Shown here: positions 46,577 through 58,741 of the stretch, one piece after another
Layout of the letters: each line of letters opens with the position of its first letter
Numbering within the stretch: the stretch's first letter is position 1
Assembly (NCBI GenBank): GCA_038373865.1
Contig: JAXGGA010001168.1
Location: 102,220-166,219, forward strand
DNA length: 64,000 bases
Direction: 5' to 3'
Source: Uloborus plumipes
Taxonomy: Eukaryota; Arthropoda; Arachnida; Araneae; Uloboridae
Notes under the pieces: generated by a model
What the model saw: the letters and a program-made list of their open reading frames with translations, nothing else
Told to the model about the DNA's origin: nothing
Database searches by the model: none
Position numbers and translations under genes: made by a program

Positions 46577-47540
46577 TAAATTTATTTTTTTAAATACCCC
46601 AATTTAGCAACCTTTTACATTCGTTCTAAAACCCTAAAAAAGTTATTATAATAATTTCCAGAATTCTCTCAAAAACTGTTTAAAATCTTCCACTTAAGAT
46701 CAGTGGATAAACATTATTTACAATAATTTCAGAACAAACACTAAAATGAATTCCATGGTCATCCCTTTTAAACATCAAGTCTATCTTTTTTTTTCTTTTT
46801 TTGATAAATTATGTTGCTGGAGAAAACCAAACAGAATGTTATTCTCCAATGGATCATGTATCAAAAGCATTTCCTCGTCGACTTGCCAGGTTTTCCACCC
46901 GGTCGATATTTTTCTGAAAAGTATTTTTATGAAAATAGATGTACATGTCTCTGCTGTCGAAGAGAATGTAGAATACATAGCGTGAAAATTTTCTCAGAAA
47001 GCATTTAAAAGTAATTCATTTTTGCAGCACATGTGAAAAGTAAATAAAAGAGACACCCAAAAGAACATCAATCTTGTATTTCTAAAATATATAAAAGAAT
47101 GTATCCTATTCGATAGGAATATTTCAGAAGCTATAGAATGTTTTGGTAGAAAACTGAAACATAAACTATGGTTTTCACACGAAACTTCGCCTTAAAAAGT
47201 TTTTTCAGCTCTTTACTTGCGAAAGTTTGTAACAGAAAAAAAGAAAAGAAATGGAAAACAAAATTTATTTAAACCTACATAAAGTGATTGCTTTGTTAAT
47301 ATCTGGGAAGTTTTCCGGTAATAAGACTTGAATTAAGTTTATCTATTGACTGAATTCGTGTAAAAATTGAAGCTCAAATTTTCTTTAGTTATTACGAGAC
47401 TCAACTATTTTCTCCGTTAGCTATTGCTCATCGGCAACAATACTAGCACATCTTTGAACGAGTTCTAAACTAAAATTAAAAATTTAAAAAAACCCCGACT
47501 AAATGCTTGTCCACAAAACCAGAATCAAAAGGGAAAATTG
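46577..47540. other. No gene recognised
   Basis: Overlapping ORFs of about 65-79 codons on both strands at 46746-47008 have no domain signature. They are probably incidental, although the region is slightly less AT-rich. Confidence 0.4.
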
Positions 47541-47544
47541 AAAG

Positions 47545-48092
47545 CCCTTTGAAAAGCCTTAAACTATAAAATCAATTACAAGTATTTTATTTGTTAAAAA
47601 AATAGAAACTGGCAACTGATAAACATTTTGATAAATTATAAGAGTTTGCTTCAATTGTCTGCCTAAAATGAAAACGGTTCCGATCGCGTGATTAAAAGCT
47701 AAGCTGCATTTGCTAAAAAACGCTATAACGCGTTCTATAGAACATGGAAGATCCAATTACATCGTATCAGACGCAGAAAAATAATCTCTTTCATCTGGTG
47801 CTATATGTTTTTAAGTTTTGAAGTATTTTTTCACTGCTAAAATCCCGAAAAAAATTTAAATGTTTTAATTAATATCTTCGTTAATTAATACCACCCGAAG
47901 ACGCAACCTAGCTAAGAACACTCTCGATCAACTCCATTTTCGAATAAAGAAAAACATTTTTCAAAATCGGTCCATCCGTTTAAGCTGCAGAGTGCCACAG
48001 ACAGATACACAGATACACATACAAGTCAAACACATAATTCCCCCTCCTTTGTGTGTCGGGGGTTAAAAAGAGAAAGAGAAAGAGAGAGAGAC
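47545..48092. repeat. Dispersed repeat fragments ending in a (GA)n run
   Basis: Positions 47550-47680 resemble 2041-2180. Positions 47955-48065 (TCCATCCGTTTAAGCTGCAG, then CAGACAGATACACAGATACA-type sequence and TGTGTGTCGGGGGTTAAAAA) have the form of the 3' end of a common arthropod dispersed repeat. A (GA)n run closes it. Confidence 0.55.
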
Positions 48093-48814
48093 AGTATTGG
48101 AGAAAATCAAAATTTTACGAACTGTACTTTAAACATTTATTGCATACTAACTGCGTGTGCAACGCAAATAGTATGCAATAAATGCTCTGTGTACTTCGAG
48201 AATGAAACCAAAGTCAAATGACGCATATTCAAAAATCAGGCGTAAATAAAAGAAACAAAATGTATTCCTTTTAACGAGTAGAATAATTTGCATTTTTGAG
48301 CAATTTAATGACGAAAAATTTAACTTTATACCCCTTTAGATTTTGTAAAATTCCAAAAATTCAGTATAAAAAATGTACGTAGTTCCATCAAAGAGTTTGC
48401 AACTAATTCTATGTTATATTTTTTTCAGAAAACTCTTCCCAGTTTCTTATGCCATGTAATACTTTCTTTTATAAACCTCATTACAATTTCTCGTGCATGA
48501 AATAAGAGACAAATTTAGTTTTTTATCTGAACTTGTCTTGTTAAAAAAATTTATACGAAATATAAATAAAGATTTTATGCTGAACGTCGGCTTATAGTTT
48601 CGTACTATTACTTCCATAAACGCAGATAATTTGACATGACAATACACTTAAACTGTTACTGATGGTCACTTATTCCATCTTATATATGGTCTAGAAAATT
48701 TTTATTTGCTGATGCTCGTTAGAAAAGGTACCATGGAAATTTTTTCAAAGAAATTGCGTGTTTTAAAATGGCTATACACTTTCTCAGTCTGCTATAGCTC
48801 AACAATCTACTTAT
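48093..48814. other. No gene recognised
   Basis: AT-rich. ATTTATTGCATACTA and its complement near 48136-48184 form a small inverted repeat (TTTATTGCATACTA...TAGTATGCAATAAA). Confidence 0.5.
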
Positions 48815-49465
48815 ATTAAAAACTGAGTATCTTTCTTTCTTTATATCTGTCTATGTCATGTTTCTTTCTCCTGAACGCCAATGAACTGAAAGTCGAACCA
48901 GGTACCGATAGATAGGTAATTTTTCAGGCTTCATTTGTTTTAATTTATATTATTATACAATTTTAATTAACTAAGATATCAATTAATAAGTAGTCAAATT
49001 TAAAGCGATTAAGCCTAAATGATTAAATATGAAATCCATTGTTGCAAAACGTGGTTGCTATGAAACAGTAATAACAATGATAATGAGAATTTTGAATGAA
49101 GGCTTAACTAAATCAAACATAAAACTCATTAGCGGGTCACTTACGTAGTACTTTTATCGCTAGCTACTTGTAGGTTTTTGAAATATAGATTAGTTGAAAA
49201 GTCATTCACTTATATTAAAAAATGGGTATCTGTTTCAGTCTGCTTCTTTCACTTGAGCGAGTTGAACTTGCTGAAACTTTCCTCACCATTTTGAAAGCAC
49301 GAAGCATCTCAATAATTCGAATGGTTTTTTGATTCAGAAGAAAAGGAAATTCATGAAGCGCCGTTTAGCGAGCCGCTTTGGCGGTGAGTAGTTTGTTGAA
49401 ACTTTCTTCACTACTTTAAAGGCGCGAAGCGCTCGTGCAACGCCGGACCACGCAGCTAGCTGCTT
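48815..49465. repeat. Dispersed repeat E and an adjoining ACGCCGG-ended repeat
   Basis: Positions 48815-49135 are an inverted relative of 785-1085. Positions 49200-49465 end in CGTGCAACGCCGGACCACGC, then AGCTAGCTG. On the minus strand this is the same kind of ACTAGC...CCGGCGTTGC head seen in repeats C and D. Confidence 0.6.
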
Positions 49466-49504
49466 GAGGCATTAGCGGGCCACCCTAGCAGCATCATCTC
49501 ATCG

Positions 49505-49600
49505 GCCGATGATCGGCCATTCATCGAAACCCGATGAAATTCTCATCGGCCGATGATCCAATATGTCTCATCGGCCGAGCAGAATCCGAGCAGTAAAATA
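49505..49600. repeat. Cluster of TCATCGGCCGATGA palindromes
   Basis: The perfect 14-base palindrome TCATCGGCCGATGA occurs twice (about 49499 and 49543), with further partial copies (TCATCGGCCGAGCA) within 100 bp. Confidence 0.85.
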
Positions 49601-50285
49601 CGATGAGATTTGGAGCAATTTACGAGCAGAACAGTTAACAAATGAAATTATAATTACCACTCGATATGGACGTTATTTTGACATGCAAGCAAAAGAAGAA
49701 TGAAGAGGGAGGAAAATGGTTACTAACTTCGAAAAACAATTACAAAAGTGAAATAAATAAAAATAAATAATGATGCTGTTATCTTCAAGAAATTCAATGC
49801 TCTTCTCAAAATATTTCCGGCTTCCGTTTAAGATAGAAGTAATTTTATATTATGGTAGATTATTTTCTCCTTCCTTTGTAGGAACTGAAAAAAACAGATT
49901 CCTTAAGGAGGTAAAGAGACATTTTAGAAAGCTCCTGAGAACTTTGAAAATCACGTTAATATTTCTATGTCGTATTTAATGGGTTGGAAATCCTTAGAAC
50001 CTTAGTTGCTCCGAAAGACTATCATAGGAATCATTTCGCTAGTCAGATTGGTTTCTCAAGAATTTTATGGAATGATTTCTTGTGCCTATTTTTTATTAAA
50101 TCGTCTGAATTTCACAATGATAAGAAAGAGAACACATGAAAAACAGTTTAAAGTATTGTTGGAGCTTTTTTCTTCGTCTTTTACATTTTATATTCCATTT
50201 CAGTAACTTAGAATTCAACTTTTCACATTCTACAGTAGTCACACAATTCATTCAATAACAAAATTGCATTCAATCTAAATCTAAC
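49601..50285. other. No gene recognised
   Basis: AT-rich. The ORFs at 49770-50206 show no domain. Confidence 0.45.
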
Positions 50286-50287
50286 TA

Positions 50288-51452
50288 CAGTCGAACCCGC
50301 TTAATGGAATATCGGTTAATGGAATATCCCGCTTAATGTAATACATTCTCAATGTCCCGAACCGTAGTAAATCATTTCTGTGTTAAATTTCCCGGTTAAA
50401 GGAATATCATGTTAGGAAGCAATCCCGGTTAAAAGAATAATTTTTAACCACGCTGATGTCGATCTCCTTCCTTTTCCAACACTTTTTTCCGGATTTTTCC
50501 TCCAGTAAAGAGCAATAATGATTGTAAAGCTTGTGGACGGCTTCCAAATAATGTTTTGTCACTTCGTTGAAAGGGTGCAGGGTCAAGAAAAGCGATTCCT
50601 GGAATTTAAAAGGAATGTTTCCCTAGTGTTGTATACTGTTTGTCGCCCCCACTGTGTATCGTTCCTTCTGCTTGAGAGAATGAACAATAAGTTTCGAATA
50701 AGCTTTACCTCTAGGGACCCAAAGGAGAGATAAGAAAATAAAGGAGTAATGGGCAAACCAACAGGTGTAAAGGACCGGGGAAGAAGACGAGGCTGTGACG
50801 AATCTCTTCCGAGAAGCGCAACGATAAGTCCACTTTGATGTTCTGAAATCATTTTCCAATTTTGCTTCGGCTGTGCATGTGCTTGTCTCTTCATAATGTC
50901 TTCTAAGCGAAAAGATCGTACTTTGAAAGAAAAAGTGAATTTTATTGAATATTCAAATGCTAATGTAAATGTACGCAGTTACAACTTGAAAAAAAGTTCG
51001 AGATATCGCAATCTCAAGTTTCGAAATTGTTGAAAAATAAAGAAAAAATTCTAAACGACTGGAAATTATACAAAAACCTTAATCAAAAGAGAAAATACAC
51101 AGGTAAAGAATCAGAAGTTGAAGATGCTGCTCTCCTTCGCTGGTTTGCTGAGAAACGGGCTTGTAACGTTCCTGGTCATTTAATAAGGTCATTTTTAATT
51201 GAATTTCTAAATTTTAATATGTTTAAAGTATTATTAATTAATATATTTAAATTACCATTAATTAATATGTCTAAAGTTAATCGTTATATACTTGTTGATG
51301 AATATACTTGTGGTTAAGGCAAATTTAAATGCTTTCTTGGTTTAAATGCAAGTTGGAACGTCGTGTGGATGGAATCCCGGATAATGGAATATCCCGCTTA
51401 TTAGAATAATTTTCCATGACAAATTGGCTATTCCATTAAGCGGGCTCGACTG
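50288..51452 (+). mobile_element. Decayed Tigger/pogo transposon
   Basis: The ends CAGTCGAACCCGCTTAATGG and TTAAGCGGGCTCGACTG are inverted and flanked by TA (50286-50287 and 51453-51454). Subterminal GGAATATCCCGCTTA words repeat at both ends. At 1165 bp it is shorter than full Tigger elements (2 kb or more), consistent with deletion of the catalytic part of the gene. Confidence 0.9.
50896..51317 (+). pseudogene. Tigger transposase N-terminus (CENP-B-type DNA-binding domain), truncated
   Basis: Tigger transposases bind their ends through two helix-turn-helix modules of the CENP-B type. The frame starts at 50896 with MSSKRKDRTLKEKV and shows the first module. A shift near 50985-51010 joins to SQVSKLLKNKEKIL, then the second module with ALLRWFAEKRA and NVPGHLIR. 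After about 51190 the sequence becomes a low-complexity AT-rich tail, partly tandem (TTAATTAATAT words), ending at a stop at 51317. No DDE catalytic domain is present. The position inside matching Tigger ends supports the call. Confidence 0.8.
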
Positions 51453-51454
51453 TA

Positions 51455-52560
51455 ATTCAATAAAGTGCTATAATTTTTACAATCGACGAATTTCTCTAAT
51501 CCATTTTGACTGATAAAATTAGCTAATTATTCACTCAACACTTATAATTTTTAAACTTCTAATGATAGTTATTATTTACTATTATGCTTCCTCTCATACA
51601 TGTAGCTTTATCAAATTCTATAAGGACTTGTACCCCGATCATGGGGTAGGAACAGCTTCTTATATACCTATGAAAGCAAAATTCTGACAAGAGAACGACC
51701 ACATGAATGCTGCCGTTGAAATTTAAAAGGTCCTAACTTCGAATTTTGCTGCAATTCATTTTTAAATTTTTTTTTTTCAACGACATCGTTGTTAAAGAAA
51801 TTTAAAATTTGTTCCTGTAAGATTCTTGTTATGAGCTAAAACATTTTTAAAAAATATAATAACATTTATGAAGATTGAAAATTTATAATTTTGGTTTTTC
51901 CCAACATTTTTTTCCTTGAAGATACGGCGTGCTTTCAACCCCCGATTACCAACGTGTCTCTCACACTTTTATTTTGTTTCATTTTTACGGTGATGCAGAA
52001 AAATGCACTCACTTTAATTTAGCTCAGCTTTCATCAATTTTAAAATTTGCCACGAAGGAGCTCTCACTCATTTCAACGGTCTTATTAAATGTTTTAAGGA
52101 CCAAGAAAATGCATCACTTTGTGGCATAAAGTCTGCCAAAATTTTAAGAAAAGTGCCAAATTTAAAGACTTGGCGAAAAATGAAAGACACCAGGCGGTTT
52201 CACCGCCTGCACGCGGCAGAAAGTCCTTCTCCTTAGCGTGTGAAAAATGGTTTCCATTACTAACTGGAACTCACTAAATTTGAAGATATTTCTTAAAATT
52301 TCTGGAGACTTAATGACAACATATTTCGTTTACGGTGACACAAGGGCAAATAATTTAAGCGTCCAAAAACATGCTTTACACTGCTCTTCTGATTGCAGCT
52401 TAGTTAAATTGTTTTCCATTATTACACTATCGCACGGTTTCCTGGAGAGAAGTATTCAAAAAAGCAGCAGACTCTAAGTAAGTATTCATATTTTACAATA
52501 TGATGTCTCAGACTTTGCTTCTACTCCCTGTTTAATTTATTTTACAACTCATAGCTATTT
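51455..52560. other. No gene recognised
   Basis: AT-rich. A short hairpin-like CCAGGCGGTTTCACCGCCTG lies at about 52189-52208. No coding signature was seen. Confidence 0.5.
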
Positions 52561-52562
52561 AG

Positions 52563-53006
52563 CAGTAAGTAACTGCCCCTAAGCCAGGGCGAAGGCAGAA
52601 ACATGCAATACACCACCAACTCGTTTATTCCATCCATGGACTGCAGATCCGTCCTTTTTGGCACTCGTCAGTATGGAATAGGAATTAAACGAGCCAAAGT
52701 CAGAAATCCTCTTATGGAATAAACGAGTTAGTGGTATATTGCATGGTTCTGCCTTAGTCCTGGCTTGGGGGCGGCTACTTACTGTTTTATACCCGAGCTT
52801 TGCCTCAAAATTTGTACCGTACCAAGTGCGGTCGCTCGCTGGTGTTCTAATTTCACATTAGCTACCAGTTTTTGTTGGCTCTCTTTGCTCTATAAGATTA
52901 TTTTTTCCTCCAGCTCGTTTAATTCCTATTCCATGCTGACGAGTGCCAAAAAGCACGGAACTGCAGTCCATGGATGGAATAAACAAGTTGGTAGTGTATT
53001 GCATCA
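52563..53006. repeat. Composite palindromic repeat, copy 2
   Basis: This is a relative of 33084-33505. A first palindrome joins CAGTAAGTAACTGCCCCTAA-side sequence (52563-52631) to its complement (52715-52785), with CACCAACTCGTTTATTCCA in both arms. A second half (52786-53006) contains the family spacer in the opposite orientation to copy 1 (CGTACCAAGTGCGGTCGCTC) and a further arm. The element is thus a palindrome within a palindrome. Confidence 0.75.
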
Positions 53007-53930
53007 CGGCTATTTGTTTGTAGATTTTAACTCAAAATTTGCACATTTTTGTTTCTCACCTTTAAGGTTTTGAGGTTCCGGATGATATCAATTAAAATCG
53101 AAAACTTTTTACATGTGAGATAAACTAATCACAAGCCAACTTTTGCATCCCACGCTGATTTTTTTTATTCACATTTCAATTTTTCGCACCAACCTAGTCT
53201 TAATCTAGTAAATGTAATTGATTTTTTCTTTTGATAATTATTTGTACAAAGGATTCGTTTTCAATTTGTGATAATTCAAAACAAAGCTAAACTACCGTAA
53301 ACCAATGCTCATGGAAAGCATATGTTTTTAAATTAAGATCCTGCTTAAGTGTATTTCACGGGTGCCGGTAATTATTCATTCACCAAAAAGAATAGTTCAT
53401 TTAATTAAATGTACATAAAACAAAGCGAAATCTCAAGAAAAAGAAATCCTGATTTATTGCTTTTTTCTCGAACTTACTTTAATTAGACTCGTCTTGCTTG
53501 TTTAGTATCATGCTTTTGCTATTAATGAACTTCAAACTTTTTTTTATTTATTATTTTGTGCTTGTGACTTTTGTTTTGATCTGTTATTTTACCAAACACT
53601 TTCATCAAGAATGGAGTATTTCGAAGAAATTAGGCTGACAGAAAGATATGATGAAAAAAAAAACCATTTTTAATTAGTGTTGAATTACATTTTGTGTCTA
53701 ATCTTCTTCGAAAATGCAGGTTTATCAAACGGGGTACATGTCTCTTACATTGCGAATGAGCTTTCATGCGTGGTGTAATACTCCGACACAGTTCGCCCTT
53801 GTTAAACACTGATTTATCTTCGATCACGCAATGACAGTAATCACATGAATTCATTTTTAAAACCTTAAAATCGGAGGTAAATTAAGATTCTTTTAAACCC
53901 AACATTTTACTCAACTTGAAAATGGGAATC
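53007..53930. other. No gene recognised
   Basis: AT-rich. A minus-strand ORF of 74 codons (53630-53854) has several cysteines but no pattern I can assign. Confidence 0.45.
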
Positions 53931-53931
53931 T

Positions 53932-54192
53932 TGACGAGACAGAGTAAAGCACACCCGGGAAATGAAAATCCACAAGGGTGGCACCAGAACTTATCAGAAT
54001 TGTAGAAACTGTCTCGAGTACAAACTAAATCCGGAACACATCTTTTTCTAACACCACATTCAGACGAAACTCCAAGAGATCACCGAGAACGCACACGTTG
54101 ATCCCTATAAGAATTGCTTTGAGATTGCCAATCAATTTGATCTCTCAATTGTTGACGAGGGCAATGTATTGCTGCTAAACGCACTGAAGTGA
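53932..54192 (+). pseudogene. C-terminal remnant of a non-LTR retrotransposon reverse transcriptase polyprotein
   Basis: The frame reads RDRVKHTREMKIHKGGT, RTYQNCRNCLEYKLNPEHIF, then one in-frame stop, then QTKLQEITENAHVDPYKN and onward to a stop at 54190-54192. The R-x-R-x-x-H-T-R motif, two cysteines three residues apart (CRNC) and P-x-HIF correspond to the C-terminal end of RNase H-bearing ORF2 proteins of arthropod non-LTR retrotransposons (RLRxGHTR ... CPxC ... PxHIFxC). The final cysteine after HIF is missing, at the point of the stop. Everything upstream is lost, as expected for a 5'-truncated insertion. The identification rests on motif spacing only. Confidence 0.55.
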
Positions 54193-54250
54193 AAAACCAT
54201 AGAGGAAAGCATCAAAATGAAACTAAGCAGTAATTTTGAATTAAACTGTG

Positions 54251-54789
54251 TAGGAGCGCATCAAGGGGAGGCTTGGCACCCACCTCCTAAACTCTTGGTT
54301 TTAAGTGACATTGAAGAGTGTGCAGCGTGGTAGTTCATATACATGTAGGGATTGTTTCAAACCAAACTATTCTCCTAAAAAGGTAAATTCTTGGTTCATT
54401 AATGATATAATAACATTATATAAATTAAATTTTCCCATTCTTGTCCTTTGAATAAAAGAGCTCTGTAGGGCATCAGTTTATTAAAAAGGTCTATCTATAG
54501 TAGAGGCAAACTTAACCTGTCAGCGTCGTGATATTGTGACTAGGGTAATACGCATGTTTAAAAGTTTTTTTAAATAAAATTTCATAGTTATATATATTTT
54601 CGGAAATTGTTTCCTGTTCGCTGATTTCCAGAACAAACAAACCGAATGAACTTTTACAGTATTATTTAAAATTTAGTATTCCGTGGTTTTGAAATGTTGA
54701 TTCAACAGCCTCTAGAAATAAAAGGGGTATAAGTGCTGGTTGTCAGAAATTAACCTACCTTAAGTTAAAACGTCCTGGGTACGCCCCTG
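54251..54789. mobile_element. Possible hAT-like element
   Basis: Right end GTCCTGGGTACGCCCCTG, whose complement CAGGGGCGTACCCAGG is a typical hAT-like end. The left TAGGAGCGCATCAAGGGGAG is a diverged counterpart. The 8-bp flanks (AAACTGTG and GACAGCTT) do not match, so the boundaries are tentative. Confidence 0.4.
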
Positions 54790-54797
54790 GACAGCTT

Positions 54798-56610
54798 GAT
54801 TAAGAAAATGCACCATGGTAGCATTTCTGCTTAAACTGACATTATTTTATTTTTCTAGAACTGATAAGGAAGGGGAATAAATTAAAAAAGAAAAAACATC
54901 AACGTAAACCAATGCGTCAATTAACGAACTCAACGAAAAACAAAACAAAACAAAACAGAGCAAAACATCCTCATATTCCTTATCTCACCTTATCACTATT
55001 ACCACTACTTTAATAAAATCAGTAGAGACCTGAAGCATGCACAAAAGCGTTCGAGGTCGCTGAAAAAAATATCAAACTGTACTATATGAAACTCCTGTTG
55101 ATATTGTAATATTTCTTGCTTTTTACCAGTCAGGGTGTTGGTCTGACCCCTTTTTTTGTTGCTTTTTGTGGGAATTTTCTGAAAAAAGTAGGTTATGTTA
55201 TTAAAATCATGTTTTTTAGGTAAAACAATGTACTGCGAAAAACTAGTGCGACATTTTTTCAGGGGGAGCTGAGCTGGTCTGGAAATATTCAAGGGGAGCT
55301 CCAGCTGCTCCAGCTCCCCCGGTTCCTACGAACCTGCAAAGTCGTTCTTTTTTTTAACGCAACCAAGAAATCAAAACTAAATTTCTCCAAAGGTCTGAAA
55401 GGGATTTTCTTCTCTTTTCTTTTTTTCGTTAGCAATCAGCATCTCAGGGTCATTGAGATCATGGGAAAAGGCCGTCTAGTCTTGAGTAGAAGTAGCTTTG
55501 ACCATGCTCTGTTATTAGGTGTTCACTCCCGCGATCAAGAGAAGGGGGATGAAATACCTACTTAGGGAACGGAACACGAAGAGAGCAATTCTTAAAAGGG
55601 TTGCCAGTATTCTTATGTAACCAAATTCGAGAAATGTGGACTTTTTTTTCATCAAGCTTGAGGATACTTGTTTGGCTTTGTAGTATTTTCTTGTCTCTTT
55701 TTAGATTTCAGTACTTTTTAGAACCTTTTGACAACAAGTGCAAGCGAAGAACTATTTAGAAGATTTTTAAACAGCACTCAGAATTGCTGCTTGTTGTCCC
55801 TTAACCATGGTGAATGTTTTGAGGTAAACCGGCCTCCGCTTGCACGTACTACTTCTGATTAAAAGCGGAGGTCTAACGAGGAAAGGCCAAATATGGTAAA
55901 CCAGAACTTTGACCAATAGTGATGCAGGAATAAATATAAAAATAATATGATGCAGGAATAATGACCAATAGTGATACAGGTCAGATAAATGCGAATCATA
56001 TCACATTTCTCTGACACATTAAAGACGGTGGCGTCAATTGGGTGTCGATAACTTTTTCCCGATAGAACAAGTTCGTTATTCAGGGAAAAAAAAAAAACAA
56101 TTATCCAGCTGTTTTAAGAGCTTCCGTCGCTGATTTTTTGGTAAGCCTACAAGTTATTTATTTCCTTATATATATATTTTTTTTAGTTTTGCATCTCTTG
56201 AAGCAGTGGTGGATTTACCATATCGCGAATGTCACAATTGCGACGGGCCCCATCGGGAACCATAGAGTTACAAAAACGCACATGATAAATATTTGATGTA
56301 ATTCAGTGATACTCAAAAGGGGGCACAAAAAAGGCATTGCTACCCGGCCTTAAACTTATAAACCCCTCCTTGTAGAATGCAAAGCAATTTTTGCACAATT
56401 TTGAAATAAAGGTGGATGCTGTGCTGAGGGAGGACCCCTCTTAAGTGACCAAATAGGGCCCAAAGCTACGTTTTTGTGGTTACATTCCCCCCCCCCCCTA
56501 AACGTTCCTTCAGATCCCATACTTTTGATAAACGCTTTCTGAAAATAATGAGCTTCTCCGAAACCAGTTCGTCTAACTAACTTTTCTCCCCCCCCCCCCC
56601 TTCGGATCAA
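54798..56610. other. No gene recognised; element-end fragments
   Basis: A fragment near 55255-55336 ending CCGGTTCCTACGAACCTG looks like one end of another hAT-like MITE. CAGTGGTGGATTTACCATAT at about 56203 is similar to another. Neither has a partner. Several long C-runs are at 56490 and 56590. Confidence 0.45.
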
Positions 56611-56617
56611 TTTCATA

Positions 56618-56863
56618 CAGTGGCTCACCCACGGGGGGAGCTAAGGGTCGTAAACTCCTCCCAGAAGCTTGAAGATGAACCCTCTTAATAAAACCAAACT
56701 GTTTAAAATTGCGTTTTTTTAGAAATTTGCCAAGAGATTGCCCCCAGCCGCCTTTTTAATTTCACAAAAAATCGCTTTTTTTTCTCTGGGACTTCAAATT
56801 CGAAAATTTTCCGAAAGAGGGTCACTTAGCCCCTCCCACGGAGCAATTCTGGGTGCGCCACTG
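56618..56863. mobile_element. hAT-like MITE with CAGTGGC ends, 246 bp
   Basis: CAGTGGCTCACCCACGG and CTGGGTGCGCCACTG are inverted ends. The flanks ATTTCATA (56610-56617) and ATTTCATC (56864-56871) match at 7 of 8 positions. It is non-coding. Confidence 0.8.
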
Positions 56864-56871
56864 ATTTCATC

Positions 56872-57311
56872 TTTGATTGCTCTCAATTTTGTCCGATTCT
56901 CGATCACTACATCTTTCGGGGGAGGGGGGGAGAAGCATTCGAATTGACATAAATAAATGTGCATGAGTGTATTCTATTGTTTTCATATAATTTTTGAATT
57001 CCAAGTGTATTTCCTTCCCCCGTCCCTATAGAAAAAGTATGAAATAACAGGATTGATTAATGCATCTCCATCCAAGATAGAAATTAGTTCATTTCCTTTA
57101 TCCAATAAGAAATAAATTCTTAAATATATATATGAATATATATTTTTTGTTCTTATAGCTGCATTTAAAATATCTTTCTTTTGCCACTCTATTCGTTTTT
57201 AGTTACTTATATTTGCATTTTTTTAATGTTTTTTTTTTGCAAGGACGAATTCCTTTTTTTTGTTCATTTTGAGCCTCAAACAGTCTGTAGTCCCTCTTTC
57301 AAATTGGTAGT
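56872..57311. other. No gene recognised
   Basis: AT-rich, with a TATATA run near 57125-57145. Confidence 0.5.
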
Positions 57312-57319
57312 CTGCCAAC

Positions 57320-58741
57320 TAGAGATGCAACGAATAGTGATTTGGCCTAATACCAAATGTTTGGCCACAATCAAAACCGAATAATTAACTTGTTATTGTT
57401 TATAAAAAAAAGCACAGATTGTATTTAAAGCATTTTTTATGATTAAAAGTTCAATATACATAATTAAAAATTTTAAAAAATGGTAACACTAGGTCAAACT
57501 TCAAAATTATTCGGTCATATTCGGCCAGAAAATTACTAAAAAGAAGAGTAAAAACGAAAATAATTTCCATATCAATTGTTTTTACATGTCAGAGCACGGT
57601 ATTTAAGCTTCTAAAAAAGTCTTTTATAAAGCTCTTCCTAATAAATGAGGAATGAGGGGCAAAAGTAACTAAACTGAAATGATTCAGCATGGAATTTTGT
57701 ATCATATAGTTTTTTTTTATTATAGTTAGTATTTACTTTTACCAAAATTAGCAGCAACAAGCCATATTTCTCTCTGAGAAATATTAGTATCTGAAAGGTA
57801 TTCCAAATATAAAAAACATAATTATATTTAGATAAATTCAGACTTTATCAGCGTAGGCACTAAGAGAAGTTGACCGTTATCTTTCCTTGAATCCTTATTT
57901 GAAAAAACGAAATGGTCTTTTAAGTAGAAAATTAAATTTCCTAACCTATCGTAACAGCCCAGAAAGTATACCTTCAGAACCAGAGGTTCATTATATGTAT
58001 CAAATTAGGAAAGGCTTATTTTCTAAATCTGGTTTATATTTTATGAAAAAAAAAAGAAAAAAACCTATCTCCAAAAAATTTTGAGCATTTTTTTCTTTTC
58101 TGGATTATTATCTATTCGTACAGAAAAAAACGTAGCTCCATGATTTTCACAATTGCAAAGACATTACAAAGAAAATATTTGAAATGTTACGTAGGAAAAA
58201 TATCAATGCTATTTAAAATTTTGAATTATCATATTCATTTTTTTAAAGTAAAAGATTGAGAAAGAAACATATTTCTATCACACTAATCTATTTTTATACA
58301 CATTTTATTTTTAAAAAGAAAGAATTGATCTTAGTTTCATGTATGATTTATGCTTATATTTTATCAATTTAAATCTTTTACGTGAGTTAGAATCAGTTTC
58401 ATAAAATAAGTATACCAACCTTTGTAATATGCCAGATAATAATTTTGTTCCTCTGCTTTACCCTGTGTTTTTGTATAGATTTATTTAATGTGTTAAGATT
58501 TATTCAGATTTGTAGTACATGCAGTTTGAGTTGACAAAATTAGTGAATACCTTCAAAAATGGCAATGCATCATAGTTTCACAAAATTTTATATAAAATGC
58601 TCATTAAACATGATAAAAATAATTAAAAATGTATGAAACTTTCAAAGTGCAAAAATTAAATACATTTCTTTCACAGTATTCGATCAAGGCCTAAATGTAA
58701 AATAGGTATTCTGCCGAAGAAGAATATTCGTTGCATCACTA
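57320..58741 (+). mobile_element. hAT element, decayed
   Basis: The ends TAGAGATGCAACGAATA and TATTCGTTGCATCACTA are inverted repeats and are bounded by a perfect 8-bp duplication CTGCCAAC (57312-57319 and 58742-58749). At 1422 bp it is shorter than autonomous hAT elements (2.5 kb or more). It retains a possible transposase fragment. Confidence 0.92.
57887..58150 (+). pseudogene. Possible hAT transposase C-terminal fragment
   Basis: Within the hAT ends, the plus-strand frame from 57887 reads KGLFSKSGLYF, then MKKKRKKPISKKF and a stop, then AFFSFLDYY in frame. This resembles the hAT dimerisation region, usually SERxFSxAG, a basic R-rich turn, then a FL-rich helix. The first serine-glutamate is replaced (RKG). 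The evidence is the motif order plus the location inside a proven hAT element. Other parts of the transposase, including the catalytic residues, were not recognised. It is certainly non-functional. Confidence 0.4.

Noticed and set aside
50583..50894. 103-codon minus-strand ORF inside the Tigger element
   Set aside because: It runs opposite to the transposase gene and overlaps another minus-strand frame. No domain is recognisable.
53630..53854. Cysteine-containing minus-strand ORF as a small secreted peptide or zinc finger
   Set aside because: The cysteine spacing fits no pattern I know, there is no signal peptide, and length is within chance expectation.
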